DNA of 64,000 nt from Chitinophaga sp. CF118 (GTDB taxonomy: Bacteria; Bacteroidota; Bacteroidia; Chitinophagales; Chitinophagaceae), in assembly GCF_900112615.1 (NCBI RefSeq), contig NZ_FOMK01000003.1, positions 310,001 to 374,000 on the forward strand. The letters are read 5' to 3'. This document shows positions 46,867 through 56,419 of this stretch, one piece after another. The number at the start of each line of letters is the position of its first letter. Positions within the stretch are counted from its first letter, which is position 1. The position numbers and the translations under genes were made by a program. The notes below the pieces were generated by a model, which searched no databases, was not told the origin of the DNA, and saw nothing but the letters and a program-made list of their open reading frames with translations.

Positions 46867-48233
46867 TGATCTCTATTGCCAGGAAAGGCCTTGTAAATAT
46901 ATTTGAACTAGCTAAACAGGCGATAAAATTACCGTCTTTCAATATTTTATTTTCCCAGAGTGCAGTGATGGTAGTTTTAGTGCTTGCAGATGTTGTATTC
47001 GCAAGAGTCTTTTCTGTTGAAATGTTTGGAACATGGAAGCAGTTAGGATTATTAATAAACCTGGTGATTCCATTAATGTCTCTGGGAATACCGGAAGGAT
47101 TTAAATATTATGCAGCACTGAAGCCGGAGGAAAGCAAAAGCCATCTTTTCAGAGTATTGAAGTTAGTAGCAGGAGTGTTTATTTTCGTTTCTATCTTCTT
47201 TCCATTAGGAGGTATCAATTTGCTTGCAAAAATATTGAACAATGACAGCCTGGTGAATTTTCGATATATGATACCACTGTTGTACATAGTGATGTCTTGC
47301 AATCAGATATTCAGGAACCTGATGATCAATAATAAGCAAACAGAGATATTACTCAGAAGTGCGGTTGCCGTGCTGATAGTAGGAAGCCTGTTGATTCTTC
47401 TGAATGTAATGATCTTTAAATATATAACCGGAACATTACTGTGGATCTCATTGTCTCTGATGTTTATTGCGCTTTTTTCGATACCTACTTTTACCTATCT
47501 GTTTAAGCATGGGAAAGAGATTGCTCTTGCAAAAAAGCAACATGTTGAAGGCAGATATCTTGATTACTTAAAAATAGGTTTTCCGTTATATGTTGCTGCT
47601 TTCATTAGTATAATAGGCAGCAATCTGGACAAGGCATTAGTGAGCTCTTTAACAAACGTTAGCCAGTTTGCAATTTATTCAGTTGGTGCATTTGAAATTC
47701 CTTTTTTCAGTATGATAAGTGCATCGGTGTCTCAATCCATTTATCCGGAACTGGTAAAGCTATATAAGCAGCAAACTATTAATGAAGCACGTGAATTGTG
47801 GCTTAAAACCACTTTGCGGGTAACTTATATTACTTATCCTATTCTTCTGCTATTAATGATTTTTGCTAAGCCACTGATAGTCTTAATTTTTACGGATAAG
47901 TATCTTGCAGGGGTTCATATATTTAAAACTTTTTTATTGCTGGGATTCTGGAGGAATGGATATTATGGAGGATTGATATCAGCTTCCGGCAAAACAAAAT
48001 GGATTACTTTATATAGTGCTATATCATTAGCGATGAATGTATCATTGTCCTTTTTATTATACAGGATTATAGGCTTGTACGGGATTGCTTATGGAGCAGT
48101 ATTGGCGACCGCTGTAACTGCAACATTGCAATTGTGGCATGAAAAATTACTAGGTGGATGGGTCAGGGAAATAATTTTGGATAAGGTTGTTTTAGTCTTA
48201 ATAATCTGTATTCTTTTCTTTTATTTTATATAA
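46866..48233 (+). CDS. polysaccharide flippase (Wzx-like)
   Basis: A 455-residue membrane protein with about 12-14 hydrophobic helices over its full length, including FSQSAVMVVLVLADVVFARVF near the start and LRVTYITYPILLLLMIFAKPL in the second half. It fits the MOP-type flippases of surface-polysaccharide loci. It should flip the undecaprenyl-linked repeat unit to the periplasm for the polymerase encoded downstream. No soluble domain is present. Confidence 0.88.
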   Translation: MISIARKGLVNIFELAKQAIKLPSFNILFSQSAVMVVLVLADVVFARVFSVEMFGTWKQLGLLINLVIPLMSLGIPEGFKYYAALKPEESKSHLFRVLKLVAGVFIFVSIFFPLGGINLLAKILNNDSLVNFRYMIPLLYIVMSCNQIFRNLMINNKQTEILLRSAVAVLIVGSLLILLNVMIFKYITGTLLWISLSLMFIALFSIPTFTYLFKHGKEIALAKKQHVEGRYLDYLKIGFPLYVAAFISIIGSNLDKALVSSLTNVSQFAIYSVGAFEIPFFSMISASVSQSIYPELVKLYKQQTINEARELWLKTTLRVTYITYPILLLLMIFAKPLIVLIFTDKYLAGVHIFKTFLLLGFWRNGYYGGLISASGKTKWITLYSAISLAMNVSLSFLLYRIIGLYGIAYGAVLATAVTATLQLWHEKLLGGWVREIILDKVVLVLIICILFFYFI

Positions 48234-48240
48234 TTCATAA

Positions 48241-48834
48241 ATGAAAAAGATATTACGCCTTTTAAGTTTTATACCCTTTTTGAATAGAATATATAAACGG
48301 CAATATTATGCTACCGGAATGGGGATTTTAGTAGTGAATACTTTTTTTAAAAACATTCTGCGTATAAATACAGGCGCAGATATTCTTTTCAATTTTACAT
48401 CAAGAGTTAATACACCAAAAAATATTAAAATTACCGGGTCAGAGGAAACATATTCTGTTTATAAAAGTTTTGTTGCTTCCGGAGGATGTTATTATCAGGC
48501 AATAAATGGTATTGAAATAGGGGAAGGTACCATATGGGCATACGGATGTCAGTTCATCAGCTCGAATCATTCATACCGGAATCTGAAGGTTAATTTGCCA
48601 GGGCCTCCTATAAGGATTGGCAATTCCGTATGGATAGCCTCCAATTGTGTTGTTTTGCCAGGAGTAAATATTAATGATTATTGTGTAGTAGGCGCCGGAT
48701 CTGTTGTATCGAAATCGTTTTCGTCGCATACAATTATCGCAGGAGTACCGGCTAAGGCTATTGCCAGCAGATGTAAGAAGTGTTTGGAGAAAATAGTTTA
48801 TGGTGATGAATATTGCAATGATTGTCAGAACTAA
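48241..48834 (+). CDS. left-handed beta-helix acyltransferase with C-terminal cysteines
   Basis: A 197-residue hexapeptide-repeat transferase (IEIGEGTIWAYGCQFISSNHS, RIGNSVWIASNCVVLPGVNI, VVGAGSVVSKSF). The His in SSNHSYRN is the likely catalytic base. Unlike its neighbours it ends in a short extension with four cysteines (CKKCLEKIVYGDEYCNDC), which may bind a metal. The acceptor is probably a sugar of the repeat unit; O- or N-acylation cannot be told apart. Confidence 0.8.
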   Translation: MKKILRLLSFIPFLNRIYKRQYYATGMGILVVNTFFKNILRINTGADILFNFTSRVNTPKNIKITGSEETYSVYKSFVASGGCYYQAINGIEIGEGTIWAYGCQFISSNHSYRNLKVNLPGPPIRIGNSVWIASNCVVLPGVNINDYCVVGAGSVVSKSFSSHTIIAGVPAKAIASRCKKCLEKIVYGDEYCNDCQN

Positions 48835-48878
48835 ATACGTTTATTATTCGGACTAATTAATAAAGCTTGAAAAGATAT

Positions 48879-49946
48879 ATGAAGAAAGTACTTGCAATAG
48901 TAGGAGCCCGGCCACAGTTTATCAAGCATTCAGTTGTAGAACTTGCATTACAGAAATGTTTTGATGTTGCAACCATTCATACAGGACAGCATTATGATGA
49001 TAATATGAGTGCTGTTTTTTTTCAGCAAATGAATATTCCCAAACCCCAGTATCATTTATCCGTGGGAAATCTGAACCATGGAGCTATGACCGGACGTATG
49101 ACTGAAGAAATTGAAAAGATCATTATTGCTGACAGGCCCGACATGCTGGTTGTATATGGGGATACCAATTCTACTTTAGCAGGTGCATTAGCCGCCGTTA
49201 AACTGCATGTACCTGTTATACATATAGAAGCGGGACTAAGGTCTTTTAACAGACAGATGCCTGAAGAAATAAATCGTGTACTGACCGATCATGTAAGTGA
49301 TATATTATTTTGCCCTACAGCACAGGCGATTGAAAATTTAAAGAATGAGGGCGTGTTTTCAAGAAAAGGAGTGAAAACTATTTTAACAGGTGACGTAATG
49401 CTGGATTCCAGCCTCCTTTTTGCCGGGTATGCCAAAGCACCAGCATTTAGTGTTCCTCCGGAATTTATCCTGGTAACAATGCACCGGGCTGAAAATACTG
49501 ATGATGTGAGCAAACTGAAGGAAATCATAGCGGCATTGAATCAACTGAATAAGGAGATTCCGGTATTGATGCCGATACATCCAAGAACGGCTAAGCTTAT
49601 TGAAAAAGAGCGGATTGAAACTACATTTCAGATAGTAGAGCCTGTAGGATATATGGAAATGTTATATCTGCTGCAGTGTACTTCATTAGTAGTAACTGAT
49701 AGTGGTGGCTTGCAAAAGGAAGCATATTTTTTTAGAAAGCCATGTGTCACCGTAAGAGATCAGACGGAATGGATTGAACTTGTGAATACTGGTGTAAATA
49801 TTCTTGCAAATACTGATAAAGCAGATATTCTAACTAAAGTAGATAAGATGTTAAATACTAAAATGGATTTTGCTACACAGCTTTATGGTGATGGTAAAGC
49901 TGCTGAATTTATTGCGGAAACTCTTCATGGCTTTAACAGATCTTAA
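48879..49946 (+). CDS. wecB: non-hydrolysing UDP-GlcNAc 2-epimerase (WecB/WbpI family)
   Basis: A 355-residue epimerase (ATG at 48879; the longer frame uses TTG). It carries the family blocks VGARPQFIKHS, HTGQHYDDNM, VYGDTNSTLAGALAA, HIEAGLRSFNRQMPEEINR and DSGGLQKEAYF with the catalytic Asp, Glu and His positions. Placed after a TviB-type dehydrogenase and WbpE/D/B-like genes, it fits WbpI, which epimerises the 2-position of UDP-Glc(2NAc3NAc)A to the manno form; plain UDP-GlcNAc to UDP-ManNAc conversion is the alternative. Confidence 0.88.
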   Translation: MKKVLAIVGARPQFIKHSVVELALQKCFDVATIHTGQHYDDNMSAVFFQQMNIPKPQYHLSVGNLNHGAMTGRMTEEIEKIIIADRPDMLVVYGDTNSTLAGALAAVKLHVPVIHIEAGLRSFNRQMPEEINRVLTDHVSDILFCPTAQAIENLKNEGVFSRKGVKTILTGDVMLDSSLLFAGYAKAPAFSVPPEFILVTMHRAENTDDVSKLKEIIAALNQLNKEIPVLMPIHPRTAKLIEKERIETTFQIVEPVGYMEMLYLLQCTSLVVTDSGGLQKEAYFFRKPCVTVRDQTEWIELVNTGVNILANTDKADILTKVDKMLNTKMDFATQLYGDGKAAEFIAETLHGFNRS

Positions 49947-49949
49947 TCT

Positions 49950-50576
49950 ATGCTGCATTTAATATATAAGACACAATTTGTTCTTGCTTCTGGTCTGGGA
50001 AGATTGCTATTGTATCTGGTAAAAGGACTGAAGCTGGGAGTAAATGTTAACGTAAGGGGAATAGCCCACGTTGATATACGCGGTCGTTCCAGAATAATTA
50101 TTGGGAATAATACGGTACTTAATTCAAGTAATTATGGTTACCACATGAATATGTTTAGTGCTGTCAAATTATTAGCGGATGGAGAAGACGCACTGATCAG
50201 GATAGGAAGTAATTGCCGTATTCATGGAACTTGTATTCATGCGAGAGAGAGAATTGAAATCGGCAATAATGTTTTAATCGCGGCAAATACAAATATTATT
50301 GATAGTAATGGACATGATATGTGCTGGAATGATCCTTCAAAAAGAATTAACACGAATGGCGCAGCGTTACCCGTGATTATAGCAGATGACGTTTGGATAG
50401 GTGCAAATGTGATAATACTACCAGGAGTTACAATAGGTCGTGGCGCGATAATAGGGGCAGGATGTGTTGTAAATAGACCGGTTCCTTCAATGAGCCTGGC
50501 TTTTGGGAATCCCATGAATATTAAATTAATAAATGTTAATAATAATGAAGGCAAAATTGCTGATTGTTTCTTATAG
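49950..50576 (+). CDS. hexapeptide-repeat acyltransferase
   Basis: A 208-residue left-handed beta-helix protein. RIGSNCRIHGTCIHARERIEIG, the loop IIDSNGHDM (likely catalytic His) and DVWIGANVIILPGVTIGRGAII are the maltose/galactoside acetyltransferase-like features. Its last 32 bases overlap the start of the next glycosyltransferase gene. It is one of five acyltransferases in the region. It probably O-acetylates a sugar in the repeat unit; the target is unknown. Confidence 0.84.
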   Translation: MLHLIYKTQFVLASGLGRLLLYLVKGLKLGVNVNVRGIAHVDIRGRSRIIIGNNTVLNSSNYGYHMNMFSAVKLLADGEDALIRIGSNCRIHGTCIHARERIEIGNNVLIAANTNIIDSNGHDMCWNDPSKRINTNGAALPVIIADDVWIGANVIILPGVTIGRGAIIGAGCVVNRPVPSMSLAFGNPMNIKLINVNNNEGKIADCFL

Positions 50577-51837
50577 TTTTCCCCCGGATAATGTACCCGC
50601 AGCGCAACGGCCATATTTTATGGCTAAATATCTGCAGGAAAGTGGTACGGTAGATAATATAGTACTTACCTCCCGGAATGCGATGAGTTCATTGGGGCAA
50701 AGCGATTGGGCTGATTTGAGTAATCTGAATATTGTTTATACTGATAAGGGTACTAATGAACCGGGTATCCAGGGACAACAGAAAAAGAAATCAGGTAAGG
50801 GATTGAAAAGATCATTGCTGAAATCTATAGGAAGGGAAATCCTAATACCGGATAAAGGGATACTATGGTTTTTTAAGGCTTTGAGAAAAGCAAAAGAAAT
50901 ATTGAGAGACCATCCGGACATCAAGTTTATCTTTTCTACATCACCATCATTGGTGAATCATCTTATCGCCTATTATGTTGTAAAGAAAACAGGAATAAAA
51001 TGGATCGCTGATTTTCGGGATTTTTACTATCTCAATGATATAGAAGAGGAAAGATATCTTTTCCGGAAGTTAATAGACAGGCATATTGAAAGAAAAATAG
51101 TTGCTGCTGCTGATCATCTTGTATTTATAGGAAATGATATGAGAAGTGAATACCTTAAAACTTATCCAGGTATCAGAGATAGTTCGGTGATTTTTAATGG
51201 TTTTGATGATAACGAATTTGCAGGAGGAGAATACCGGGAAACACCCAATAAAAAATTTACTATTTTCTATGCGGGTACTTTTTATAATGGAATACGTAGC
51301 CCGTTTCCTCTTTTGAAATCATTGTCATTATTGGTAAATGATGCCAGAGTTGCGGCTGATGATATTGAAGTTGTAATTGCTGGTAATATATCAAAGGATT
51401 TACTGGATCGGATGAAGGAATGTGTCCCTCCCCAGATGTTAACCTATTTAGGTCAGATTCCCCGAAAGGATGTATTAAAGCATATGGCTAATGCTGATGC
51501 TCTCTGGCTGATAGTTGGTAACAGAAAAAGCCATTATATGGGTTTCCCTGTTAAGGGATTTGAATATATGGCCGCCAATAGACATGTTTTATTATTTGCA
51601 CCCGAACATTCTGAGGCATCGCGTATTTTTTCAGAATTGAATTGTGGTAGTGCTTTTTCAAGTGATGAAAATGACATAGTCTTCAGAGCTAATGCAGAGA
51701 AGCTTTGGGATGTTTATAAGGAATTTAGGAATGGCTCGTTGAATAATGGACATCATTCGGGGAATGATGAGGCAATTAAGAAATATAAAAGGAAATATCA
51801 GGCTTTTCAGTTTTCTGAATTATTGAATAAGTTGTAA
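50545..51837 (+). CDS. GT4-type glycosyltransferase
   Basis: A 430-residue protein (start MKAKLLIVSYSFPPDN at 50545; an in-frame ATG at 50533 adds four residues). The N-terminal Rossmann domain has SFPPDNVPAAQRPYFMAKYL, and the C-terminal domain contains TIFYAGTFYNGIRSPFPLL, YLGQIPRKDVLKHMANADALW and MGFPVKGFEYMAANR, the acceptor/donor motifs of GT-B family 4 enzymes. The sugar transferred is not readable. It overlaps the acyltransferase and precedes the polymerase gene. Confidence 0.84.
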   Translation: MKAKLLIVSYSFPPDNVPAAQRPYFMAKYLQESGTVDNIVLTSRNAMSSLGQSDWADLSNLNIVYTDKGTNEPGIQGQQKKKSGKGLKRSLLKSIGREILIPDKGILWFFKALRKAKEILRDHPDIKFIFSTSPSLVNHLIAYYVVKKTGIKWIADFRDFYYLNDIEEERYLFRKLIDRHIERKIVAAADHLVFIGNDMRSEYLKTYPGIRDSSVIFNGFDDNEFAGGEYRETPNKKFTIFYAGTFYNGIRSPFPLLKSLSLLVNDARVAADDIEVVIAGNISKDLLDRMKECVPPQMLTYLGQIPRKDVLKHMANADALWLIVGNRKSHYMGFPVKGFEYMAANRHVLLFAPEHSEASRIFSELNCGSAFSSDENDIVFRANAEKLWDVYKEFRNGSLNNGHHSGNDEAIKKYKRKYQAFQFSELLNKL

Positions 51838-51852
51838 GAATAGATAAATATA

Positions 51853-53166
51853 ATGCTGAGTGTAAATATATATAGCCAGTTAGTAAAACATATTCCAAAA
51901 GGAATAGTTGTTTTTTGGGCTAGATTTTATGTCCTTACTTCCTTTATCACAAAAACATATGGTGAAGCTGGTGTAGGATTTACAGGACGTTTCACATTTC
52001 CTGATTTTATTGCAACAATTGGGTTGATAATACTCATCGGGAAGAAGTTCACACTACCTCGGATAACAGCAGCTATTATTATGATTTTTGCTTTTCTTGC
52101 AGGAGCATTTTATAGTTTATCTGCTTATGCAACCCTGTTTGAAGTATTGATACATTTTTTTCTGCTCCTTTCTGTAGTTCTGATGTATAATGCATATAGG
52201 AATAATATCTGTCTTCTTATACAGGATGTCGCAACTGTTACTATTATTGCATCGGTTATAGGACTGCTTGATTTTTTTGGCGGAGGCTTTGGTTTACCAC
52301 GTATCTTTTCAGGAAGAGCTGATGGGGAAGTTGTTTCGGGGTTCAGAAATGCCGGGCAGGCAGGAGCTTATATTTTGGTTTGTTTGACCATTCTCATCCC
52401 TGTTGTATTTTCGGATATTTCAAACTTATTCACTCCCCGACAAAAGCGACTAATAACCATCGGTATAATAGTTGGAGGACTTTTTCTGCTATCCACTGCA
52501 AAAATTGCAGCTTATATTGGCGTAGTATTCGGTTTTTTATTCTTCAATATTTTTAGAAGAAGGGTATTGCCGTTAATTTTTACATTGGTGTTTGGGGTAG
52601 TCGGTTACTTTGTTTATGATAATCTTGAATCTTTTTCAACTGCATTAAATAACAGAGTAAAGGAAAAAGTAAGAACGCGTGTTACTGAAAATATTAATGG
52701 TGAAAAAGATCCTACCAAAGAAGGCTTTCTGGCAGATAATTATGGAATGGCAATGTCTGCGTTCAAAATAAATCCTTACACGGGAACCGGATTAGGTGCA
52801 TTCGCAGGGAACTATAAAAGATATGAGGTTCATAGTACATACTTTAAAATGCTGGGGGAAACAGGAATCATCGGTATTATTGGGTATTGCGTATTTATAT
52901 ATTTTTTTATCGGACAGCTGAGATCATTTAAGAAATACCCTACTTACGGTGGGAAGATACTTAATCCTTTTGCTGATTATCTTAAAAATATGTGGCCTTT
53001 TATATTAGGGTGTTTTATTAGCTGGACATATACCTACCACCTGAGAAAACGGGAATTCTGGATTTTATGCACAATAGTTATTTTATGTAATTTATATGCA
53101 AAGTTTTATGAATACAGTAAGAAAGATGCTGGAAAGTATTTATTACCGGAGTCCATCAGTAATTAA
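51853..53166 (+). CDS. O-antigen ligase/polymerase-like membrane protein (Wzy-like)
   Basis: A 437-residue protein with about 10-12 membrane helices and one larger soluble loop near residues 270-320 (NGEKDPTKEGFLADNYGM, NPYTGTGLGAFAGNY), the pattern of Wzy/WaaL proteins. HSTYFKMLGETGIIGIIGY is the conserved His/Glu block of the polymerase/ligase superfamily. It should polymerise the flipped repeat units. Its end overlaps the following gene. Between Wzy and ligase function, the export genes nearby favour Wzy. Confidence 0.85.
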   Translation: MLSVNIYSQLVKHIPKGIVVFWARFYVLTSFITKTYGEAGVGFTGRFTFPDFIATIGLIILIGKKFTLPRITAAIIMIFAFLAGAFYSLSAYATLFEVLIHFFLLLSVVLMYNAYRNNICLLIQDVATVTIIASVIGLLDFFGGGFGLPRIFSGRADGEVVSGFRNAGQAGAYILVCLTILIPVVFSDISNLFTPRQKRLITIGIIVGGLFLLSTAKIAAYIGVVFGFLFFNIFRRRVLPLIFTLVFGVVGYFVYDNLESFSTALNNRVKEKVRTRVTENINGEKDPTKEGFLADNYGMAMSAFKINPYTGTGLGAFAGNYKRYEVHSTYFKMLGETGIIGIIGYCVFIYFFIGQLRSFKKYPTYGGKILNPFADYLKNMWPFILGCFISWTYTYHLRKREFWILCTIVILCNLYAKFYEYSKKDAGKYLLPESISN

Positions 53167-54523
53167 AAATATTCTGGTTACACTTCATCAGTTATACGCT
53201 TCTTCAAAATGGAAAGGCAAAGATTATGATGATGACCTCATTTTTTATAGAAAGAATGGCAAAAAAATACAACAGGAATTGGAATTAATTCAGTTAATCC
53301 AATTAAGAAAGCTGTTGGAGGAATCACTTCAGTTTGTTGATTTTTATAAACAATTTTATCCTCTTAGTAAGAATTACGATTTTTCATCTGATGAACAATT
53401 GATGGCATTTTATTATCAATTGCCTGTTATCGAAAAAAAAACATTCAGAACGGAACTTAATAAATTCGTAAATAATAACCCCCGGAGAAAGACAGTATTC
53501 TATAATAAGACAAGTGGTACAACGGGCAGTCCCATGACCAGCCCTTTTGACAAAGCATCACTTATAAAATCATTTTCTACATGGAGACGGTTTTATGATT
53601 TTATAGGACTTCCAGACCGCTTTAAAACAATTAGGTTCTCAGGGAAAATTATCGTAAATCCTCATGCTGTAACTCCTCCTTTTTGGGTAGAGGATTATAG
53701 TAACAGGCGACTGTTTCTTTCTTCCTATCATCTGAAGGCTGAATATATGATGCATTATCTTGAAAAGATAAATGAATATAAGCCACATATGATAGAAGGT
53801 TATCCTTCTGCTATTTTTATTATTGCTAAATATGGGCAAAAAAATAATTTTAAATTGTCGTTTAAACCCATGGCAATATCGACTACTGCGGAAACATTAT
53901 ATGAAGAGCAAAGAGAGGTAATAGAATCATTCTTTGGCTGCAAAGTCTATAATCAGTATGCTTCATCAGAGGGCTCTCCTTTAATAACAGAATGTACATG
54001 TGGTCATCTTCATCTTAACATTGATACTGGATTTTTTGAGTTTGCACATAAAGGGAAAGATGATTCAGGATGGGATATTGCGGAAATGACGGTGACTAGT
54101 TTCCGTAATTTAAAAACACCCCTGATCAGGTATAAGATAGGAGATTTAGTCCAGCTATCTGCAGATGGGCCGGAGACCGGGTGTAATTGCGGTAGTAACT
54201 TCCCTTATATCAGAGGTGTAATAGGACGGGAAGATGATTTATTATTTACCAGGGAAAAGGGGATGATAGGAAGAATGGATACGGCATATAAAGGTTTAGA
54301 GGGCATCGAGAAATCCCAGATTTTACAGATTTCAGAAAATGAATTTGTTGTAAAAATGGTAATTAATGCCGATTACAATGTAGTAGTTAAGAAGAAATTT
54401 GATAAAAACCTTCGGGAAAGGTTAGGGAATGATATTACTATCAAAATGGAAACGGTAGAAGACATTCCCCTGAGTTCCAACGGAAAGTTTCGTGCCGTTG
54501 TAAGATTATTCAAACTTAATTAA
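53126..54523 (+). CDS. CapK-like adenylate-forming enzyme (phenylacetate-CoA ligase family)
   Basis: A 465-residue protein. Start 53126 (MLESIYYRSPSVIKN) is preferred because family members begin about there; ATGs at 53096 and 53108 would extend it inside the Wzy gene. The nucleotide loop TSGTTGSPM near residue 130, YNQYASSEGSPLITEC, RYKIGDLVQL and a C-terminal VEDIPLSSNGKFRAV lysine motif are those of CapK/PaaK-type AMP-forming ligases. Clustered Cys (CTCG and CNCG) may hold zinc. It probably activates an acyl group that decorates the polysaccharide. Confidence 0.86.
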   Translation: MLESIYYRSPSVIKNILVTLHQLYASSKWKGKDYDDDLIFYRKNGKKIQQELELIQLIQLRKLLEESLQFVDFYKQFYPLSKNYDFSSDEQLMAFYYQLPVIEKKTFRTELNKFVNNNPRRKTVFYNKTSGTTGSPMTSPFDKASLIKSFSTWRRFYDFIGLPDRFKTIRFSGKIIVNPHAVTPPFWVEDYSNRRLFLSSYHLKAEYMMHYLEKINEYKPHMIEGYPSAIFIIAKYGQKNNFKLSFKPMAISTTAETLYEEQREVIESFFGCKVYNQYASSEGSPLITECTCGHLHLNIDTGFFEFAHKGKDDSGWDIAEMTVTSFRNLKTPLIRYKIGDLVQLSADGPETGCNCGSNFPYIRGVIGREDDLLFTREKGMIGRMDTAYKGLEGIEKSQILQISENEFVVKMVINADYNVVVKKKFDKNLRERLGNDITIKMETVEDIPLSSNGKFRAVVRLFKLN

Positions 54524-54562
54524 TTATTTGTGATGTCTGCTTAAGCACTGAAATTTTGTATT

Positions 54563-56404
54563 ATGAAAAATAATTCATGTTTATTGGTTTCCTTATTGCT
54601 TTGTTTGTCAAATTTACTGATGATTCCGTCTATAGGGGTATGTGGTGTATCTTATAAGGTTGGCTCAGATACAACTAATGTTAAAAGATTCGGGGCAAAA
54701 GGCGATGGTATTACGGATGATAGCAAAGCACTGCAAGAGGGGATTAATTTTGCAAGACTTCATAATACCATATTGTTCATTCCGGCTGGTGTTTACATAG
54801 TAAGCAAAACAAATTTCAAGGGAAAACCATTTTGTTTATTGCTGGAAGGTAATAATCATATTGCCGGAGCGGGAGCGCAATCAATTATTAGACTGCAAGC
54901 CAATCAGGAGAATTTTGCACGAATGTTTCAAGCAATAGATAACGCGGTAAGGGATATTACTATTGATAATATTTCTCTGGATGGCAATTACCTTAATAAT
55001 ATGAAACCACCTAATCCCCAGAATAAGCCATTGCCTTTTGAGCAGAATGGGTTATTATTTCTTGATGGGACCTCAAATGTGGTAATTAGAAATTGTTCTT
55101 TTTTGAATGCCTGCGGAGATGGGATAACAATCAGAGGTTCAAGCAGAGCACCAGATAGTATACTCATTTTCGATAATTCTTTCATGAAATGTCAGAGAGA
55201 AGGAATTGGCCTGGGAAGTGGATATCGGAATGTATCTATTATTGGTTGTTATTTTGAAGACATGGATGACGATTGTATACATTCTGAGCCATCTAGCGGA
55301 ATTATTGAAAACGTTTATATAGGAGGTAACTTTTTTGTATATACTAAAAGATGTGGCGCAATAACTACTTGCGGCTGGAATGAAAATAATCCTGGAAAGA
55401 ATTATGTGATTGAATTAAATTATCAGCAGAATGGGTCTATCAATTTCACAAGAAGTAAGCAGGTAGTGTTTTATAACAATATGATTAATAATGTGCTGGT
55501 TCCACGGAATCCAACGATATATGCTGCGTATACTGTTAATGACATCACTGTCTCTAATAATATTATAAAGCAAAATGGCGGAGCCTGTTTTTATATGGCA
55601 ACTGTAGGGGCCAGGCAAATTTCAGATATAATGATAAGAGATAATCTACTCATTGCAATTAGCCCTAATCAGGAATATATTGGTAAGTTTTCGGGTATTA
55701 ATAATTTGACAATTGTTAGTAACCACCTGTTAACTGATAAGGTTAATATAGGCATTCATCTGCAGGCAAGTAGTAGTATTTCAAAAGATACCATCAGGAA
55801 TAACTTTATTGAGAATGCTAAAGAGGGCGTCAGGTTTTCAAGTGTAAAGGAAGAATATAAGATAGTTGACTGTGCAATTGTCGGCAATAATGCTAAAGGA
55901 GCTGTTACCCCGCTAAATGTACTAATAAGTAAGAAAGTATTGTTAGCGACCGGATCAAATATGCAGCGTAATACTGCACCTGAAGATTTCCTTGTCAGGA
56001 TATCAAAGAATCCTGTTCTGTCGGGAGTTAGAAATACCAGTTATTATTTGCAGCCTCTTGCAAATTCACAAGGAAACATTGTTGATCTGGGAAAATTGTT
56101 AAATGCAGGAGGTAATCCTAAAAAGGATTTTTTTCTGACAGGAGACATATTAATTAAGGATCAACAGCAGAATGGTGCAGGCCGGATTAAGTTTTTTGTG
56201 AAGCTGAAATTTGATTACAAACAAGGTGGATATAAGATTGATAAAGAAAGGGAGGGGGCTGTATTAATGAACGCTGGAATAGACAAATACAATCTGGGTA
56301 CCTCGTGTATCCTTAAAGATAATAAGCTGATATTTTCTATAAAGGGAAATAGTAGTTCAGTGTATAATATTGCAAGCGTTAATTCTACTTATTTTAGTTT
56401 ATAA
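54563..56404 (+). CDS. exported parallel beta-helix protein (pectate lyase-like fold)
   Basis: A 613-residue protein with a signal peptide (1-26). VKRFGAKGDGITDDSKALQEGI marks the start of a Pectate_lyase_3/GH28-like right-handed beta-helix, followed by repeated strands with NVVIRNCSFLNACGDGITIRG and FEDMDDDCIHSEP, which supply acidic residues. The C-terminal 150 residues are separate and unassigned. In an exopolysaccharide operon such a protein may trim, epimerise or bind the polymer during export. Whether it is a lyase, hydrolase or non-catalytic cannot be decided here. Confidence 0.82.
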   Translation: MKNNSCLLVSLLLCLSNLLMIPSIGVCGVSYKVGSDTTNVKRFGAKGDGITDDSKALQEGINFARLHNTILFIPAGVYIVSKTNFKGKPFCLLLEGNNHIAGAGAQSIIRLQANQENFARMFQAIDNAVRDITIDNISLDGNYLNNMKPPNPQNKPLPFEQNGLLFLDGTSNVVIRNCSFLNACGDGITIRGSSRAPDSILIFDNSFMKCQREGIGLGSGYRNVSIIGCYFEDMDDDCIHSEPSSGIIENVYIGGNFFVYTKRCGAITTCGWNENNPGKNYVIELNYQQNGSINFTRSKQVVFYNNMINNVLVPRNPTIYAAYTVNDITVSNNIIKQNGGACFYMATVGARQISDIMIRDNLLIAISPNQEYIGKFSGINNLTIVSNHLLTDKVNIGIHLQASSSISKDTIRNNFIENAKEGVRFSSVKEEYKIVDCAIVGNNAKGAVTPLNVLISKKVLLATGSNMQRNTAPEDFLVRISKNPVLSGVRNTSYYLQPLANSQGNIVDLGKLLNAGGNPKKDFFLTGDILIKDQQQNGAGRIKFFVKLKFDYKQGGYKIDKEREGAVLMNAGIDKYNLGTSCILKDNKLIFSIKGNSSSVYNIASVNSTYFSL

Positions 56405-56419
56405 TTTTTGTTGCAAATT

